In this document: positions 53,267 to 62,765 of the stretch, piece by piece
How the letters are laid out: every line of letters begins with the position of its first letter
Numbering within the stretch: the first letter of the stretch is position 1
Origin: JAYFQE01 sp034927345
GTDB taxonomy: Bacteria; Bacillota; Clostridia; Saccharofermentanales; UBA5734
Direction of reading: 5' to 3'
Assembly (NCBI GenBank): GCA_034927345.1
Contig: JAYFQE010000014.1
Location: 62,001-126,000, forward strand
Length of the DNA: 64,000 nucleotides
The notes under the pieces: generated by a model
Seen by the model: the letters and a program-made list of their open reading frames with translations, nothing else
Told to the model about the DNA's origin: nothing
The model's database searches: none
Position numbers and translations under genes: made by a program

Positions 53267-54575
53267 TTTCCTTGCTCCTCCTTTTGCCATAAAGCCAGGG
53301 ATTCTGCAGCAGCTTGTACTGGCTGAGCGAACCGATCATCAGGCGCGACGCCGTAACGCCGGTCAAGCCGTTCAGGATAACGCCGACTAAGAGCGAATAG
53401 CCGAACGACAGCATGGAACCCGATCCGAAAACCATCAGGACAATAGCGGCGATAGCCACCGTCACGTTGCCGTCCAGAACAGAGGAGAACGCCCGGGTAA
53501 ATCCGTTGCTCAAGGCAGTCTGCAGCGAGCAGCCGGTTCTGAGCTCCTCCTTGATCCGTTCGGATATGATGACGTTGGCGTCGACGCCCATGCCGATCGA
53601 CAGGATGATACCGGCGATGCCTTGCAGAGTCAGGGTTTGCTGCGGAATGGATATGGCCAGCAAAATGCCGACGACCTGCGCCAGCAAAGCGAAGCAGGCA
53701 ACAAAACCCGGCAGGCGGTAATAGAGCAGCATGAAGAGGCAAATGGCCGCAAAAGCGATCAGTCCGGCCAGGAACATGATATGAAGAGCATTGCTGCCCA
53801 TTTGCGAAGTGATCGACTGTCTGCTGATATCTTCAAGGGCAAAAGGCAGAGCGCCGGCGTTGATTTTTTCCGCCAGAGCAACGGCCTCTTTGATGTCGGA
53901 CATGCCGTCGATATACGCTTTGCCGCCGGTAATCTGCGTTTTGACAACCGGCGAGGACAAGGTTGTATCATCCATTTTGATGGAAATGACCTGTCCGATC
54001 AATTTGCCGGTAGCCTCGGAAAATTTCGCCGTACCGGTTTCGTTCAGTTCGAGTTCGACAACCGGTTCGTTGGTTTCCTGATTGACGGCGGCATAACTCT
54101 TGGCGATATCGGTGCCTTCCAGCACGATATTGCCGTCCGGATCGACAAAGGTCAGTTTCGCCATGTCGCCGAGCTCTTTAACGGCTTTCTCCGGATCGAA
54201 ATCTTTCTCGTCCGATTTCCAGGGGAAACGGACCAGAATCCGGCCTTTTTCTTTGTTTACCGTTATTTCGCGATCCAGAATCTGCAGGTTGTCCATGCGC
54301 AGTTCAATAATGCTGCGCGCCGAATCCAGATCCGATTCGGACGGTACCCCTTCATAATCTTTGGGAGCAAACACGGCTTCGACGCCACCGCTGATATCGA
54401 TGCCAAAGCGGATTTCGCTCACACCGTGAAGCCTGTATAAATCCGTTTGACCCAGAACAGGTATACTGGCGCCCGTAAAACAGAGCAGCAGACCCAGCAG
54501 GATGATGCCAAGCACAATAAAGAAGGTATAAGGTTTGGCTTTTATTCCGGCTCGGGAAAATGATCTTTTTGCCAT
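53259..54575 (-). CDS. secD: Protein translocase subunit SecD
   Basis: A 438-residue protein with a large first extracytoplasmic domain (FGIDISGGVEAVF near its start), and a six-helix C-terminal part including GIAGIILSIGMGVDANVIISERIKEE and TLQGIAGII, the SecD/RND proton-path motifs. SecDF uses the proton motive force to pull preproteins through SecYEG. ATG 54575 begins MAKRSFSRAGIK; the upstream 34 codons are not conserved-looking and lie in the leader. Confidence 0.95.
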   Translation of the reverse strand: MAKRSFSRAGIKAKPYTFFIVLGIILLGLLLCFTGASIPVLGQTDLYRLHGVSEIRFGIDISGGVEAVFAPKDYEGVPSESDLDSARSIIELRMDNLQILDREITVNKEKGRILVRFPWKSDEKDFDPEKAVKELGDMAKLTFVDPDGNIVLEGTDIAKSYAAVNQETNEPVVELELNETGTAKFSEATGKLIGQVISIKMDDTTLSSPVVKTQITGGKAYIDGMSDIKEAVALAEKINAGALPFALEDISRQSITSQMGSNALHIMFLAGLIAFAAICLFMLLYYRLPGFVACFALLAQVVGILLAISIPQQTLTLQGIAGIILSIGMGVDANVIISERIKEELRTGCSLQTALSNGFTRAFSSVLDGNVTVAIAAIVLMVFGSGSMLSFGYSLLVGVILNGLTGVTASRLMIGSLSQYKLLQNPWLYGKRRSKESV

Positions 54576-54666
54576 AGTCCTGTCGCACGTCCTTTCTTCG
54601 TTTGCCGCAGTCATCGGTCGATCCGCCTGTAAAATCAGATCTGGAGAGACATGCAAACAAATATAC

Positions 54667-54695
54667 ATTATAGGCAATTAACGCGGGTTCCTCAA
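54667..54695 (-). promoter_or_regulatory. secDF promoter
   Basis: Minus strand TTGAGG (54690-54695), 17 bases, TATAAT (54667-54672). The same hexamer pair drives the ech operon. Confidence 0.75.
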
Positions 54696-54762
54696 GAGGT
54701 TTTCTGCAAAGTTGTTGGAAAGAACATCGACTTCAGAGGATATCCTGGCAATAGACGGATAT

Positions 54763-54804
54763 AAAAAACCGTTGCCGATAAGTGTTGGTTATCGGCAGCG
54801 GTTT
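54763..54804 (-). terminator. Intrinsic terminator of the NlpC/P60 gene
   Basis: A 17-base stem (AAAACCGTTGCCGATAA with its complement, one G-T pair) around GTGTTGG, ending in a TTTTTT run on the minus strand. The rest of the 305-base gap between secD and the NlpC/P60 gene holds only the secDF promoter. Confidence 0.88.
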
Positions 54805-54881
54805 TCAAATCACTAGTGCACAGGCCGGCCGGCGGCAACATCATGCATATGCCTGAGAAACTGGCCTGATAACGGCTTCGT

Positions 54882-56195
54882 TCAGTTCAAGATGCGGCGG
54901 ATGGTGATCAGCTTTACGCCCCAGGAGAGATAATCGCTGACACTTCGCAGGTCAACTCTGTTCAGGCGCGAAGACGCATGGATCATATTTCCATTCCCGA
55001 CATAAATGCCCACATGGGTAATCGATGTCTTGCCGTCGCTGCTGCGGGTATCCATGCAGATGATATCGCCTGGTTTCAGATCCGAGTAGGATACGCCGGC
55101 GCCGATGTTGTAATAGCCGCTGGTCGATCTTGGCACAGTAATGCCGATCTGCCGATAAACCCAGGATACGAAGCCGGAGCAATCGAAACCGCTCATGCTG
55201 GAACCGCTATGGACATAATGAACGCCCAGAGCGCTGTAAGCCAGGTCGACTACTTGTCCGACGCTGCCGCTGTATGTCGGTCCGTCGCGGGTTGCCGGGG
55301 CCGACGTTGAACCGGAAGCCGTGCTCTTGGACGACTTTGTCGTTTTGGTTACGACAACCGGAGCGGTTTTGGTCAGATAATCGGACGCCACATAACCTAC
55401 GGTTCCGTCTGAAGTTTTCACTTTCGACCAGCCGTCGCCGATGCCCAGACGAGTTAATTTCACTTCATTTTTTAACGCTTCGAGAATCTCGGCCGACGTT
55501 GAAGGCTCAGACCGCAGATTCAGCTTATTGGCGTCAACGTAAACCGTTTCTTTAACCGATTCGAAAACCATCGTCTTGCTGGTATATTCTGTCTTTAAAT
55601 ACCCGACGGTGTTTTGATATGACACCTGCATCCAATCGGCATTTTCGCCCTGGCACTGTACCTTGTCGCCAAATTTAAGCTGAGCGACAACCTCCGAGTC
55701 GGTCGATGGTCCGGCCCTGAGATTCAAGGTGTTGGCGGATATGTAGAGGACATAGTCCACAGCCGTATACGGCGGATCCGTCGGTTCTGTGGCTGCCGGA
55801 GCAGCGTCTGTGGCGGCTTCGGTGGTTTCGCCGGTTACTGCGCCGGCGTCGTCTTCGTCATAATCGTCGTTGTACGGACCGTTGACTGATGGATCATATG
55901 AATCAGCAGTCGGGTCAGTCAGGGTCGAGGTTGTCGCGCCGCTGTTTTCCTGCAGGCCGCGGTTGTAAAGATCCGCGCCGGCATCGAACTGGTCCAAAGG
56001 CGCCAGGGCATAGCCGGCTGATAACGTTGCATCCTCGCCAGTATCCATATTGTCGTCAGTTTTGGCCGTCGGATCATTCCATGCGGATGCTAATCCAAGC
56101 GGTTGACTGAGTAGAGGCATTGCTAAGATGAATGACAACAAAGCGGTTACCATCAGGTTGCGAATCTGGCAGGGGGTTAGCTTTTTTCTGTGCAT
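54882..56195 (-). CDS. Secreted SH3-domain NlpC/P60 cell-wall hydrolase
   Basis: A 437-residue exported protein: signal peptide (basic MHRKK, hydrophobic MVTALLSFILAMPLL, residues ~1-40), acidic Asp/Thr-rich linker, two bacterial SH3 domains (ISANTLNLRAGPST and VDANKLNLRSEPST, residues ~155-285), a Ser/Thr linker and a C-terminal NlpC/P60 domain with catalytic Cys in SGFDCSGFVSW and His in ITHVGIYVG. It would cleave peptide bonds in peptidoglycan stems. Single-gene unit with a GGAGGG site and its own terminator. Confidence 0.94.
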   Translation of the reverse strand: MHRKKLTPCQIRNLMVTALLSFILAMPLLSQPLGLASAWNDPTAKTDDNMDTGEDATLSAGYALAPLDQFDAGADLYNRGLQENSGATTSTLTDPTADSYDPSVNGPYNDDYDEDDAGAVTGETTEAATDAAPAATEPTDPPYTAVDYVLYISANTLNLRAGPSTDSEVVAQLKFGDKVQCQGENADWMQVSYQNTVGYLKTEYTSKTMVFESVKETVYVDANKLNLRSEPSTSAEILEALKNEVKLTRLGIGDGWSKVKTSDGTVGYVASDYLTKTAPVVVTKTTKSSKSTASGSTSAPATRDGPTYSGSVGQVVDLAYSALGVHYVHSGSSMSGFDCSGFVSWVYRQIGITVPRSTSGYYNIGAGVSYSDLKPGDIICMDTRSSDGKTSITHVGIYVGNGNMIHASSRLNRVDLRSVSDYLSWGVKLITIRRILN

Positions 56196-56368
56196 ATTCC
56201 CTCCATCTTTCCCTAATGTAATCGAAGGTAAACTTCAATCCAAAAGCCATTATAACGATCAAAAACGGCAACGTCAATTTAATTGGCATATTCTCGTAAC
56301 ATTTTGGCAATATTGACCGAAAGTATCACACAATTTTTAGGTGATTTTGCGAATGCAGACATAAGGAT

Positions 56369-57076
56369 TTACAAATGCAGCCTTTTTTTGATTTCTTCGC
56401 GAATCGATTGGCGGCGGGCGATCGTCAGGCAAACCATCGCCAGCGCCAGACAGGGAATCAGAACATAGAACGACCAGCCCAGGCGCCAGAAGCCATAAAG
56501 AAACAACTCGACAATCCATTCAACACCCATGACCAGAAGGCTGATTGAAACCAGGATAGCAGCGGGAATAACAAAGCCGCGCAGAATCTGGTGCAGAATT
56601 AAAAACGCATTGAGATAGACCAGCCCCGCAGTCAGTAAAACCAGCGGCAGCGCCAAAGTCAGGTACCAGTTGGCATCTTGCTGCAGCGTGGCGATCAACA
56701 GCAGGTAAAGCAGTAAAGCGACCAGATCGGGAATAAACAAACCGGTCAGGAAGGGTTTGCGGAAAAGATAGAAAGGAACAACCATCGTCCAGGCCAGCAC
56801 CAGGGCGCCGGCGACATACAAGCTCCAGGACAGCCGGCTGTCCAGGCTGAGATTGATGGCCAGGCACAGCAACGCCGGGAATACGAAAACGATCGAAAGG
56901 ATCGAGGCGATGAACTGACGGTTGATTTTGGCGTTGATCGGGTCAAGACGCTTGGGATAAGGGCGGATCGCCTTTTCATCATAAGGCTGCAGCGGGTTGA
57001 TCACTTCGACGCCGCACAGTGGGCAATACTTTTCCGACTTATCCAGTTCAACACCACAATTGACACAATAGGACAT
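56369..57076 (-). CDS. Zinc-ribbon membrane protein (DUF6320-like)
   Basis: A 235-residue protein with an N-terminal zinc ribbon (CVNCG and CPLCG, residues 4-25) and six to seven transmembrane helices from residue ~55 on. It follows the acyltransferase gene by 12 bases, a pairing common in Clostridia. No catalytic motif seen. A gap of 173 bases separates it from the NlpC/P60 start and shows no gene. Confidence 0.75.
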   Translation of the reverse strand: MSYCVNCGVELDKSEKYCPLCGVEVINPLQPYDEKAIRPYPKRLDPINAKINRQFIASILSIVFVFPALLCLAINLSLDSRLSWSLYVAGALVLAWTMVVPFYLFRKPFLTGLFIPDLVALLLYLLLIATLQQDANWYLTLALPLVLLTAGLVYLNAFLILHQILRGFVIPAAILVSISLLVMGVEWIVELFLYGFWRLGWSFYVLIPCLALAMVCLTIARRQSIREEIKKRLHL

Positions 57077-57088
57077 AGTATCACGCTC

Positions 57089-58426
57089 CTATTCGTTGGT
57101 TTGGCAAATTTGGTTGCTTTCGATTTTAACCGGCAGGCCCAGCCGGATCAGATGTTTGAAAAACGCCCTTTGCGGATCGGTTTCCGTCATGGTCGCTGAA
57201 AACTGGATCACCAGGTTGTTCCCGGTGCTGATCACAGAACAGTTCACCGGATTGTACCTTGATGGACCCAAAAGAAACTCAAGGCGCTCAACCTGGCCGG
57301 ACATCGCTTCCGGCATCTTCACTATTCCCAGATTGGACAAGGTGCTCGTAAAACGGCTTTCACCGGTCAGCCCGTAACCAAGCCGCATGACCAGGTTCTT
57401 AAGCGGCAGCGGCGAAAGCCTGAGCAGCATGCTTTTTTCAGGAGCGACATTGGCGCACATCAGGGCATTCAGATACTTCTCATTGACCGTATAGCGCATG
57501 AAATGATGAACCAGCTGCAGGATTTCTTCAAAATCATAGACGCCGTACGCCGGCTCAATGCCGGGATTCGCGTAAAGGGCAAAATTACGCAGGGTTCCGG
57601 TCGGATAGAATCGCCGGATATTGATCGGAACAGAAACACGCACCGGCGCGGTGATCCGATAACCGCCTTGCTGTTGAATCTGATATAACTGATATAAATA
57701 GACGCCAACCAGGAATTCCGTGACACTGACATGATAGAGTCCGGCAACAGCCGCCACCCGGTCAATCGGCAAAATGCCGCAGATGATATGCAGATTGTGC
57801 CCGGGCATGATCGTTCCCTGCAAATGAAAAGCCCTTGTTTCACGCGGGCGCCGGGTGACGCGGAAATTAGAGAAACGTTTATAGGCGTCTTCCATCTCAG
57901 AAGCTTCCGGTTCGCCGTGAAGATCCAGGATCCCCCCGCCCGGCGGACATTGCACGCCTTGCTGCGCCAAATAAGCCGCGATCAGCGTTTTCAGGAAAAC
58001 CAGCCCGCCATAGCCGTCGGTCAAGGCATGAAAAAATTCGGCAGATATCCGGCGGCCGTCATAACGTACGCGAAACAGATAGCCTTGTTCGTCGCGAATA
58101 CTCCAGGGCCGCAGCGGATTTTGCACATCTTCTTCCACGGCCGGCGGATTCGCGCAGGATTCTAAATAGTACCAGAAAGCCCCCCTTTTCAGCCGCACGG
58201 CAAAGTAGGGGAAGCGCAGCAGGGTCTGTTCGAGAGCGGTCTGCAGCTGCCTGGGATCAACCGGGTCCCGCATCAGCGCCGCCAGCCGGAAAACCGAAAT
58301 ATGCCTCGAACGCATAATAACGGGGTAGATTTTTGCAGCATTATCCAACCGATACCATCGCAAGGCGCCGCCGGCTGTTGCGGCAGCCTGATCTGCCTGT
58401 GCCGTCGGATTCGATTGTGTCAGCAT
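57089..58426 (-). CDS. Alcohol acetyltransferase-like / condensation-domain acyltransferase
   Basis: A 445-residue CoA-dependent acyltransferase-like protein with the active-site motif FFHALTDGYGG (HxxxDG) at about residue 132 and a second lobe with SVPINIRRFYPTGTLRNFALY, as in the BAHD/condensation superfamily (clostridial 'alcohol acetyltransferase' type). Substrate unknown; could acylate an alcohol, a lipid head group or a cell-wall component. It starts 15 bases after pdxA and precedes the zinc-ribbon membrane protein, suggesting a three-gene operon. Confidence 0.75.
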   Translation of the reverse strand: MLTQSNPTAQADQAAATAGGALRWYRLDNAAKIYPVIMRSRHISVFRLAALMRDPVDPRQLQTALEQTLLRFPYFAVRLKRGAFWYYLESCANPPAVEEDVQNPLRPWSIRDEQGYLFRVRYDGRRISAEFFHALTDGYGGLVFLKTLIAAYLAQQGVQCPPGGGILDLHGEPEASEMEDAYKRFSNFRVTRRPRETRAFHLQGTIMPGHNLHIICGILPIDRVAAVAGLYHVSVTEFLVGVYLYQLYQIQQQGGYRITAPVRVSVPINIRRFYPTGTLRNFALYANPGIEPAYGVYDFEEILQLVHHFMRYTVNEKYLNALMCANVAPEKSMLLRLSPLPLKNLVMRLGYGLTGESRFTSTLSNLGIVKMPEAMSGQVERLEFLLGPSRYNPVNCSVISTGNNLVIQFSATMTETDPQRAFFKHLIRLGLPVKIESNQICQTNE

Positions 58427-58441
58427 ATTTTTCGCCTGCCT

Positions 58442-59455
58442 TTAAACCGGCCGGTACAAAGGAGCATAATGCGCCGCCAGACGGATGGCCTCCAGCATGC
58501 TGACTGCGCTGGCTATACCCTGCCCGGCAATATCCAGAGCCGTGCCATGATCAACAGAGGTCCGCAGGAACGGCAAGCCCAGGGTCAAAGATATGGTCCG
58601 CTCGAAATCCAGGGTTTTGGTCGCAATATGACCTTGGTCATGATATAAGGATAAAACCGCGGCAAAGCGGCCGATATGGGCCATGTGAAAAACCGAATCG
58701 GCGCTGACCGGCCCGACGACAGGCCATCCGGCCGCCTGACAATCGGCGACGGCCGGCGCGACGGCCGTTTGCTCCTCGTCGCCAAAAAGGCCATGCTCAC
58801 CGCTATGGGGATTCAGTCCGGCCACGGCCAGATTCCCCTGTAAAACGCCCAGTTGTTTGAGCGCGGCGCAGCATCTTGCGATCATTTTGCCGATCCGTTC
58901 CCGGGTAACCAAATCGCATGCCTGGCGCAAGCTGACATGCCGGCTGAGGAAAAAAACGCGCAGCCCGTTGGTTTCAAACAAGGTCAGCGGATCAACCGAG
59001 TCGGTCAAAGCGGCCAGAATCTCTGTGTGTCCGATATAAGGCACCTCCGCCGCCCGCAGCGATTCTTTATTGATCGGCGTCGTCGCCATTGCGGCAGCTT
59101 CGCCGGAACGAAGCAAAGCTACGGCCCGGGTGATGTAATCCATCGCGTACTGGCCGGCGGCGGCTTGCACGGTTCCGATTTTCAGATCCGACAATCCCTC
59201 ATGGGACAAATCGACCAGATTGATAAAGCCGGTTTGAAAGTGACCTTCTTCAATCTGTGAGATCGTATGCAGATGAATCGGCAGTTTAAGTACTTCCAGG
59301 ATATGCGCCAGGCAATAGCCGTCCCCGACGACAACCGGGCGGCACCAGGTATAGACGACCGGCTCCGCCAGCGCTTTAACAATAATTTCCGGGCCGATCC
59401 CGTTCGGATCGCCCATTGGTATGACAATCACCGGTAAACCAGATAATATACCCAT
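58442..59455 (-). CDS. pdxA: PdxA-family dehydrogenase
   Basis: A 337-residue enzyme with PdxA motifs: IPMGDPNGIGPEII, YIGHTEILA, GLNPHSGEHGLFG, SLYHDQGHIATK (metal-binding histidine) and FLRTSVDHGTALDIAG. Classical PdxA oxidises 4-hydroxythreonine 4-phosphate in DXP-dependent B6 synthesis, but this genome has PdxST, so a PdxA2-type role on a phosphorylated threonate or erythronate is more likely. ATG 59455 is favoured because the promoter's start point lies near 59500, which rules out much leader for ATG 59497. Confidence 0.9.
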   Translation of the reverse strand: MGILSGLPVIVIPMGDPNGIGPEIIVKALAEPVVYTWCRPVVVGDGYCLAHILEVLKLPIHLHTISQIEEGHFQTGFINLVDLSHEGLSDLKIGTVQAAAGQYAMDYITRAVALLRSGEAAAMATTPINKESLRAAEVPYIGHTEILAALTDSVDPLTLFETNGLRVFFLSRHVSLRQACDLVTRERIGKMIARCCAALKQLGVLQGNLAVAGLNPHSGEHGLFGDEEQTAVAPAVADCQAAGWPVVGPVSADSVFHMAHIGRFAAVLSLYHDQGHIATKTLDFERTISLTLGLPFLRTSVDHGTALDIAGQGIASAVSMLEAIRLAAHYAPLYRPV

Positions 59456-59506
59456 CTTTATTATGCCCTCGTTTTCGCTGTCAGTATCCTGTAACAACCA
59501 TCAATA

Positions 59507-59535
59507 ATTATAGTATGACGACAGCCTGATGAGAA
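59507..59535 (-). promoter_or_regulatory. Promoter of the pdxA-acyltransferase-DUF6320 operon
   Basis: Minus strand TTCTCA (59530-59535), 17 bases, TATAAT (59507-59512). Confidence 0.55.
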
Positions 59536-59572
59536 TGCAAGACAGTTCTGTTTTGTGATGAGGCCGGCTTAT

Positions 59573-60496
59573 TTAATTCTGAAATAAATGTGACAGCCAG
59601 GTTTGCGCCAGCTGAACCCAGGCTTGCACCGGTTCGCTGATCTGTTCCGCGCCGGCTGCCGTCGTGTTGTCCGCCAAAGCCAGGCCATGATCGCCATGGG
59701 CAAAAATATGCAGTTCAAAAGACAGTCCCTGATCAGCCATCGCCGAAGCCATATTCAAGGCATTATCCACCGGAACCAGCCCGTCGTCGGCCGTATGCCA
59801 GATAAAGGCCGGCGGCGTCTTCTCATTCACGTAACGCGCCGGGCTGGCTTTCTCCAGTTCGGCGGGCGACGGCTCCGGTTTTTGGAACACAGCCTGATTT
59901 ACGGCATGCCAGGTGCCGAGGACGGACGGGTTTTGCGCCGCGGCCTGGCGAACCTTGCTCTGCATGGCCTGGTAATCTGTCAAGGCATAACACAGAATCA
60001 TCGCGGCCGGACGCAAGCGCCGGCTTTCGGCGCCTGCCATTTCCCCCAGCCAGGGATCCGCCCAGTGGACGCCCAGGCTGGCCGCCAGATGGCCTCCGGC
60101 TGAAAAGCCGCAGACAGCGATACGATCCGTGTCAACCAGCCAGTTATCGGCATGATCGCCGATGAGCAGCATGGCCCGGGCCAGATCCAGCAGCGGACCC
60201 GGATAGCGGGCATGCGGATTGCCCGGCGCTGACGCTCCGCCGGCCGGTATATCTTTCATGTTGCCGCAATAATAAGTTGAATAACGCAGAACAAAAGCAT
60301 GATAGCCCCGGGCGGCAAAACGCAAAGCGACAGGCTCGGCTTCCCGGTCTGAAGTTCCCAGATAAGCGCCGCCGGGACAAACCAGGACCGCCGGCCGTTT
60401 CTGACCGGGAAGGATTTCCGGTGAATCCTCCAGAATATAAATCGATAAGAAAACATCATCACGATCTGGATAAAGACGGATATCTTTAATCTGCAT
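59573..60496 (-). CDS. Alpha/beta hydrolase (acetylxylan-esterase/BD-FAE-like)
   Basis: A 307-residue cytoplasmic esterase: oxyanion segment VLVCPGGAYLGTSDREAE, nucleophile Ser in CGFSAGGHLAAS, Asp in WHTADDGLVP and His in HGDHGLAL. These match alpha/beta hydrolases that deacetylate xylan-derived or glucuronoyl sugars. GGAGG site before the ATG. The 180 bases upstream to the metallo-beta-lactamase gene form a divergent control region with no gene. Confidence 0.85.
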   Translation of the reverse strand: MQIKDIRLYPDRDDVFLSIYILEDSPEILPGQKRPAVLVCPGGAYLGTSDREAEPVALRFAARGYHAFVLRYSTYYCGNMKDIPAGGASAPGNPHARYPGPLLDLARAMLLIGDHADNWLVDTDRIAVCGFSAGGHLAASLGVHWADPWLGEMAGAESRRLRPAAMILCYALTDYQAMQSKVRQAAAQNPSVLGTWHAVNQAVFQKPEPSPAELEKASPARYVNEKTPPAFIWHTADDGLVPVDNALNMASAMADQGLSFELHIFAHGDHGLALADNTTAAGAEQISEPVQAWVQLAQTWLSHLFQN

Positions 60497-60678
60497 AACG
60501 GTTCCTCCTTCGGGCCCTGTATCGGATAACAGACGGCGGATGATCAGATAATATGATTATACAGCAATCTTACACTTGCCGGCGATCCCGGCAGGACGCC
60601 GGCATACCGGCGCTCCGGCAAAATATTGCTTATCGCGCCTGGTCATCTTATACTGTTTATCGATGGTGAGGATTGATT

Positions 60679-61470
60679 ATGGATTGTTTATCGCAACTGC
60701 TGTTTCTAGGAACCGGAGCCGCCGACTGGGATCCGGCCGCGCAAGGGCCCGGGCATCGCGCGTACTCCAGCCTGCTGGTCGACGGACATATTCTGATCGA
60801 CTGCACCTTGTCCGCTTTAGATGCCCTCGGACGTAAAAAAATCAACCTGCAGGACATTACCGATGTTCTGATCACCCACACTCATGATGACCATTATCAG
60901 CCGGAGGCACTTCGGCAGCTGGCCGGCGCCGCTGCCGAAGCCGGACGGCCGCCGATAAAAATCCATATGCACCGGGCCGCAGCCCGCGCAGCCATGATGA
61001 CGCCGTCAACCGCCGTTTACGTCCCGCATGCGGCCGGCGCGGCTTTTCATCTCGCCAATTATTCCATTTTGCCGCTCGAAGCCAATCATCCCGGAACGCT
61101 GCCCCGCGAGAAAGCGCTCCATTATCTTTTCAGCCGGGATCAACGGCACTGGCTGTATGCCACCGACGGCGCCTGGATTCTTTATCCTTCCTGGCAAGCC
61201 ATCCGGACCCATCCCTTAAGCGGCCTGGTCATCGACTGCACGATTGGCGCGGGGCATGCCGGCGATTATCGGATTTTCGAACACAATTCACTGCCGATGG
61301 TCCGCCTGATGGTCGATACTTTTGTAAAACAACAAATTCTAAAACCCGGCGCGCCGGTCGTTCTCACCCACTTGGCCCGTACCCTTCACCCCGGCCGGGC
61401 CGAGCTGGACCGGCAACTGGAAAAGCCGTTCATAGCTGCTTTCGACGGCTATGAAACGGCTATCCGCTGA
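60679..61470 (+). CDS. MBL-fold metallohydrolase (PhnP-like)
   Basis: A 263-residue metallo-beta-lactamase-fold protein with the HxHxDHH-type motif THTHDDHY (~residue 70), Asp in LYATDGAW and His in VLTHLART. N-terminal FLGTGAADWDP is typical of PhnP/RNase Z-like family members. Likely a phosphodiesterase or related hydrolase; substrate unknown. ATG 60679 follows GGTGAGG; a TTG at 60673 is possible. Confidence 0.82.
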   Translation: MDCLSQLLFLGTGAADWDPAAQGPGHRAYSSLLVDGHILIDCTLSALDALGRKKINLQDITDVLITHTHDDHYQPEALRQLAGAAAEAGRPPIKIHMHRAAARAAMMTPSTAVYVPHAAGAAFHLANYSILPLEANHPGTLPREKALHYLFSRDQRHWLYATDGAWILYPSWQAIRTHPLSGLVIDCTIGAGHAGDYRIFEHNSLPMVRLMVDTFVKQQILKPGAPVVLTHLARTLHPGRAELDRQLEKPFIAAFDGYETAIR

Positions 61471-61518
61471 TCAGGCCGGAAAATCCGGAAGCCGGCCCGG
61501 CCGGCCGGTTAACCTGAA

Positions 61519-62745
61519 TCAACCTTTCAGCAAACCCTCGATATCCACAATCCGTTCTTCACGGATAGAGAGATTGGCCGCGGCGCCGATCAAGATGGAA
61601 TAAGCGCCGTCCTCGCTGCCCGCGCCATGGCCGAGAGGATCCGGCACATGCTCCAGGAACAACATGCGCCGCAGCCGTTCGTCGCCGCCGCCATGGCCCC
61701 CGCTGGACTTGGTCATATTATAGTCGGTTATATTGTCATTCAGATCAAATACCTTAATGTGGCTCTCCGGAGCATTCGACTGGACACCGGTTTCATAATT
61801 CGTCGCCTCGATGCGCCCCTTTGAGCCGTTGAGCACCATGTGCCAGCCTTCATAAGGCGTTGTCGCGTTCAGGGAATAAGACATGACCGCGCCCTTGTCG
61901 TACTGGACCGTAACAGCCATGGTATCATAAATATTGATATCATCGGCATAAATGCAGTTATCCTTCATATAGCCGTCATACTGCTCGTTTTCAGCGTAAA
62001 ACTTCTTCTCGAAGTCACTCAGTTCATAATAAAATTCGCAGGCTTCTTTATGTTCGCAGGTAGAGCAGCGTTCGCCTCTGAACGGCGCGTTTTTGGCGCC
62101 ATAAAGATTGAGTTTGCCGAAAGCCGACACTTTGGCGGGGTGCTGGCCGATGATCCAGTTGACCATGTCGAAGTGATGCGTTGATTTATGAACCAAAAGG
62201 CCGCCGCTTTTTTCCATCCGGGCGTTCCAGCGGCGGAAATAGCTGGTGCCGTGGGCGCCATACACCATATCGCGGGTGAGCAGCCATTCGAAATGGATAC
62301 TGAAAATGTTGCCGATCGCTCCGGAAATAACCAGTTCCTTGATTTTGGTGACAAACGGCGCGTACCGGTAATTAAACGTAACGGTAACCTTATGGCCGGA
62401 CGCTTTTTCAGCGGCTAAAATCGCGCGGCACCGCGCCGCGTCGATTGTCATCGGCTTTTCCGTAATGACATCGCAGCCCATCTCCAGCGATTTGATGATA
62501 TAGTCGCTGTGATAGACATCGACCGTCGTGACAATCACACAATCCGGTTTTGTTTCGCGCAGCATCGTTTCGAAGTTTTCGAATACGGGTAAACCGCCGG
62601 CCGACTCGGCCACAAACCTGGCCCGGCCGACATTGGCGTCAAAAATGCCCAGGATCTTGCAGTCATCGGCGAAATTGGCAACCATCGGATTAACATACAT
62701 AGACAGGGCGCGGTTGCTGGCGCCGGCAAAAACATAAGTTCTCAT
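61519..62745 (-). CDS. Gfo/Idh/MocA-family oxidoreductase
   Basis: A 408-residue NAD(P)-dependent sugar oxidoreductase with Rossmann N-terminus (FAGASNRALSM), the EKPMT motif (catalytic lysine) and a C-terminal sheet domain with the substrate-site histidines in KSTHHFDMVNW. A CSTCEHKEAC cysteine cluster around residue 235 is an unusual insertion that could bind a metal. Probably oxidises or epimerises a sugar; it follows an esterase gene, suggesting a carbohydrate degradation operon. Confidence 0.88.
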   Translation of the reverse strand: MRTYVFAGASNRALSMYVNPMVANFADDCKILGIFDANVGRARFVAESAGGLPVFENFETMLRETKPDCVIVTTVDVYHSDYIIKSLEMGCDVITEKPMTIDAARCRAILAAEKASGHKVTVTFNYRYAPFVTKIKELVISGAIGNIFSIHFEWLLTRDMVYGAHGTSYFRRWNARMEKSGGLLVHKSTHHFDMVNWIIGQHPAKVSAFGKLNLYGAKNAPFRGERCSTCEHKEACEFYYELSDFEKKFYAENEQYDGYMKDNCIYADDINIYDTMAVTVQYDKGAVMSYSLNATTPYEGWHMVLNGSKGRIEATNYETGVQSNAPESHIKVFDLNDNITDYNMTKSSGGHGGGDERLRRMLFLEHVPDPLGHGAGSEDGAYSILIGAAANLSIREERIVDIEGLLKG

Positions 62746-62765
62746 TTTGTAGCTCCTTTATATTT

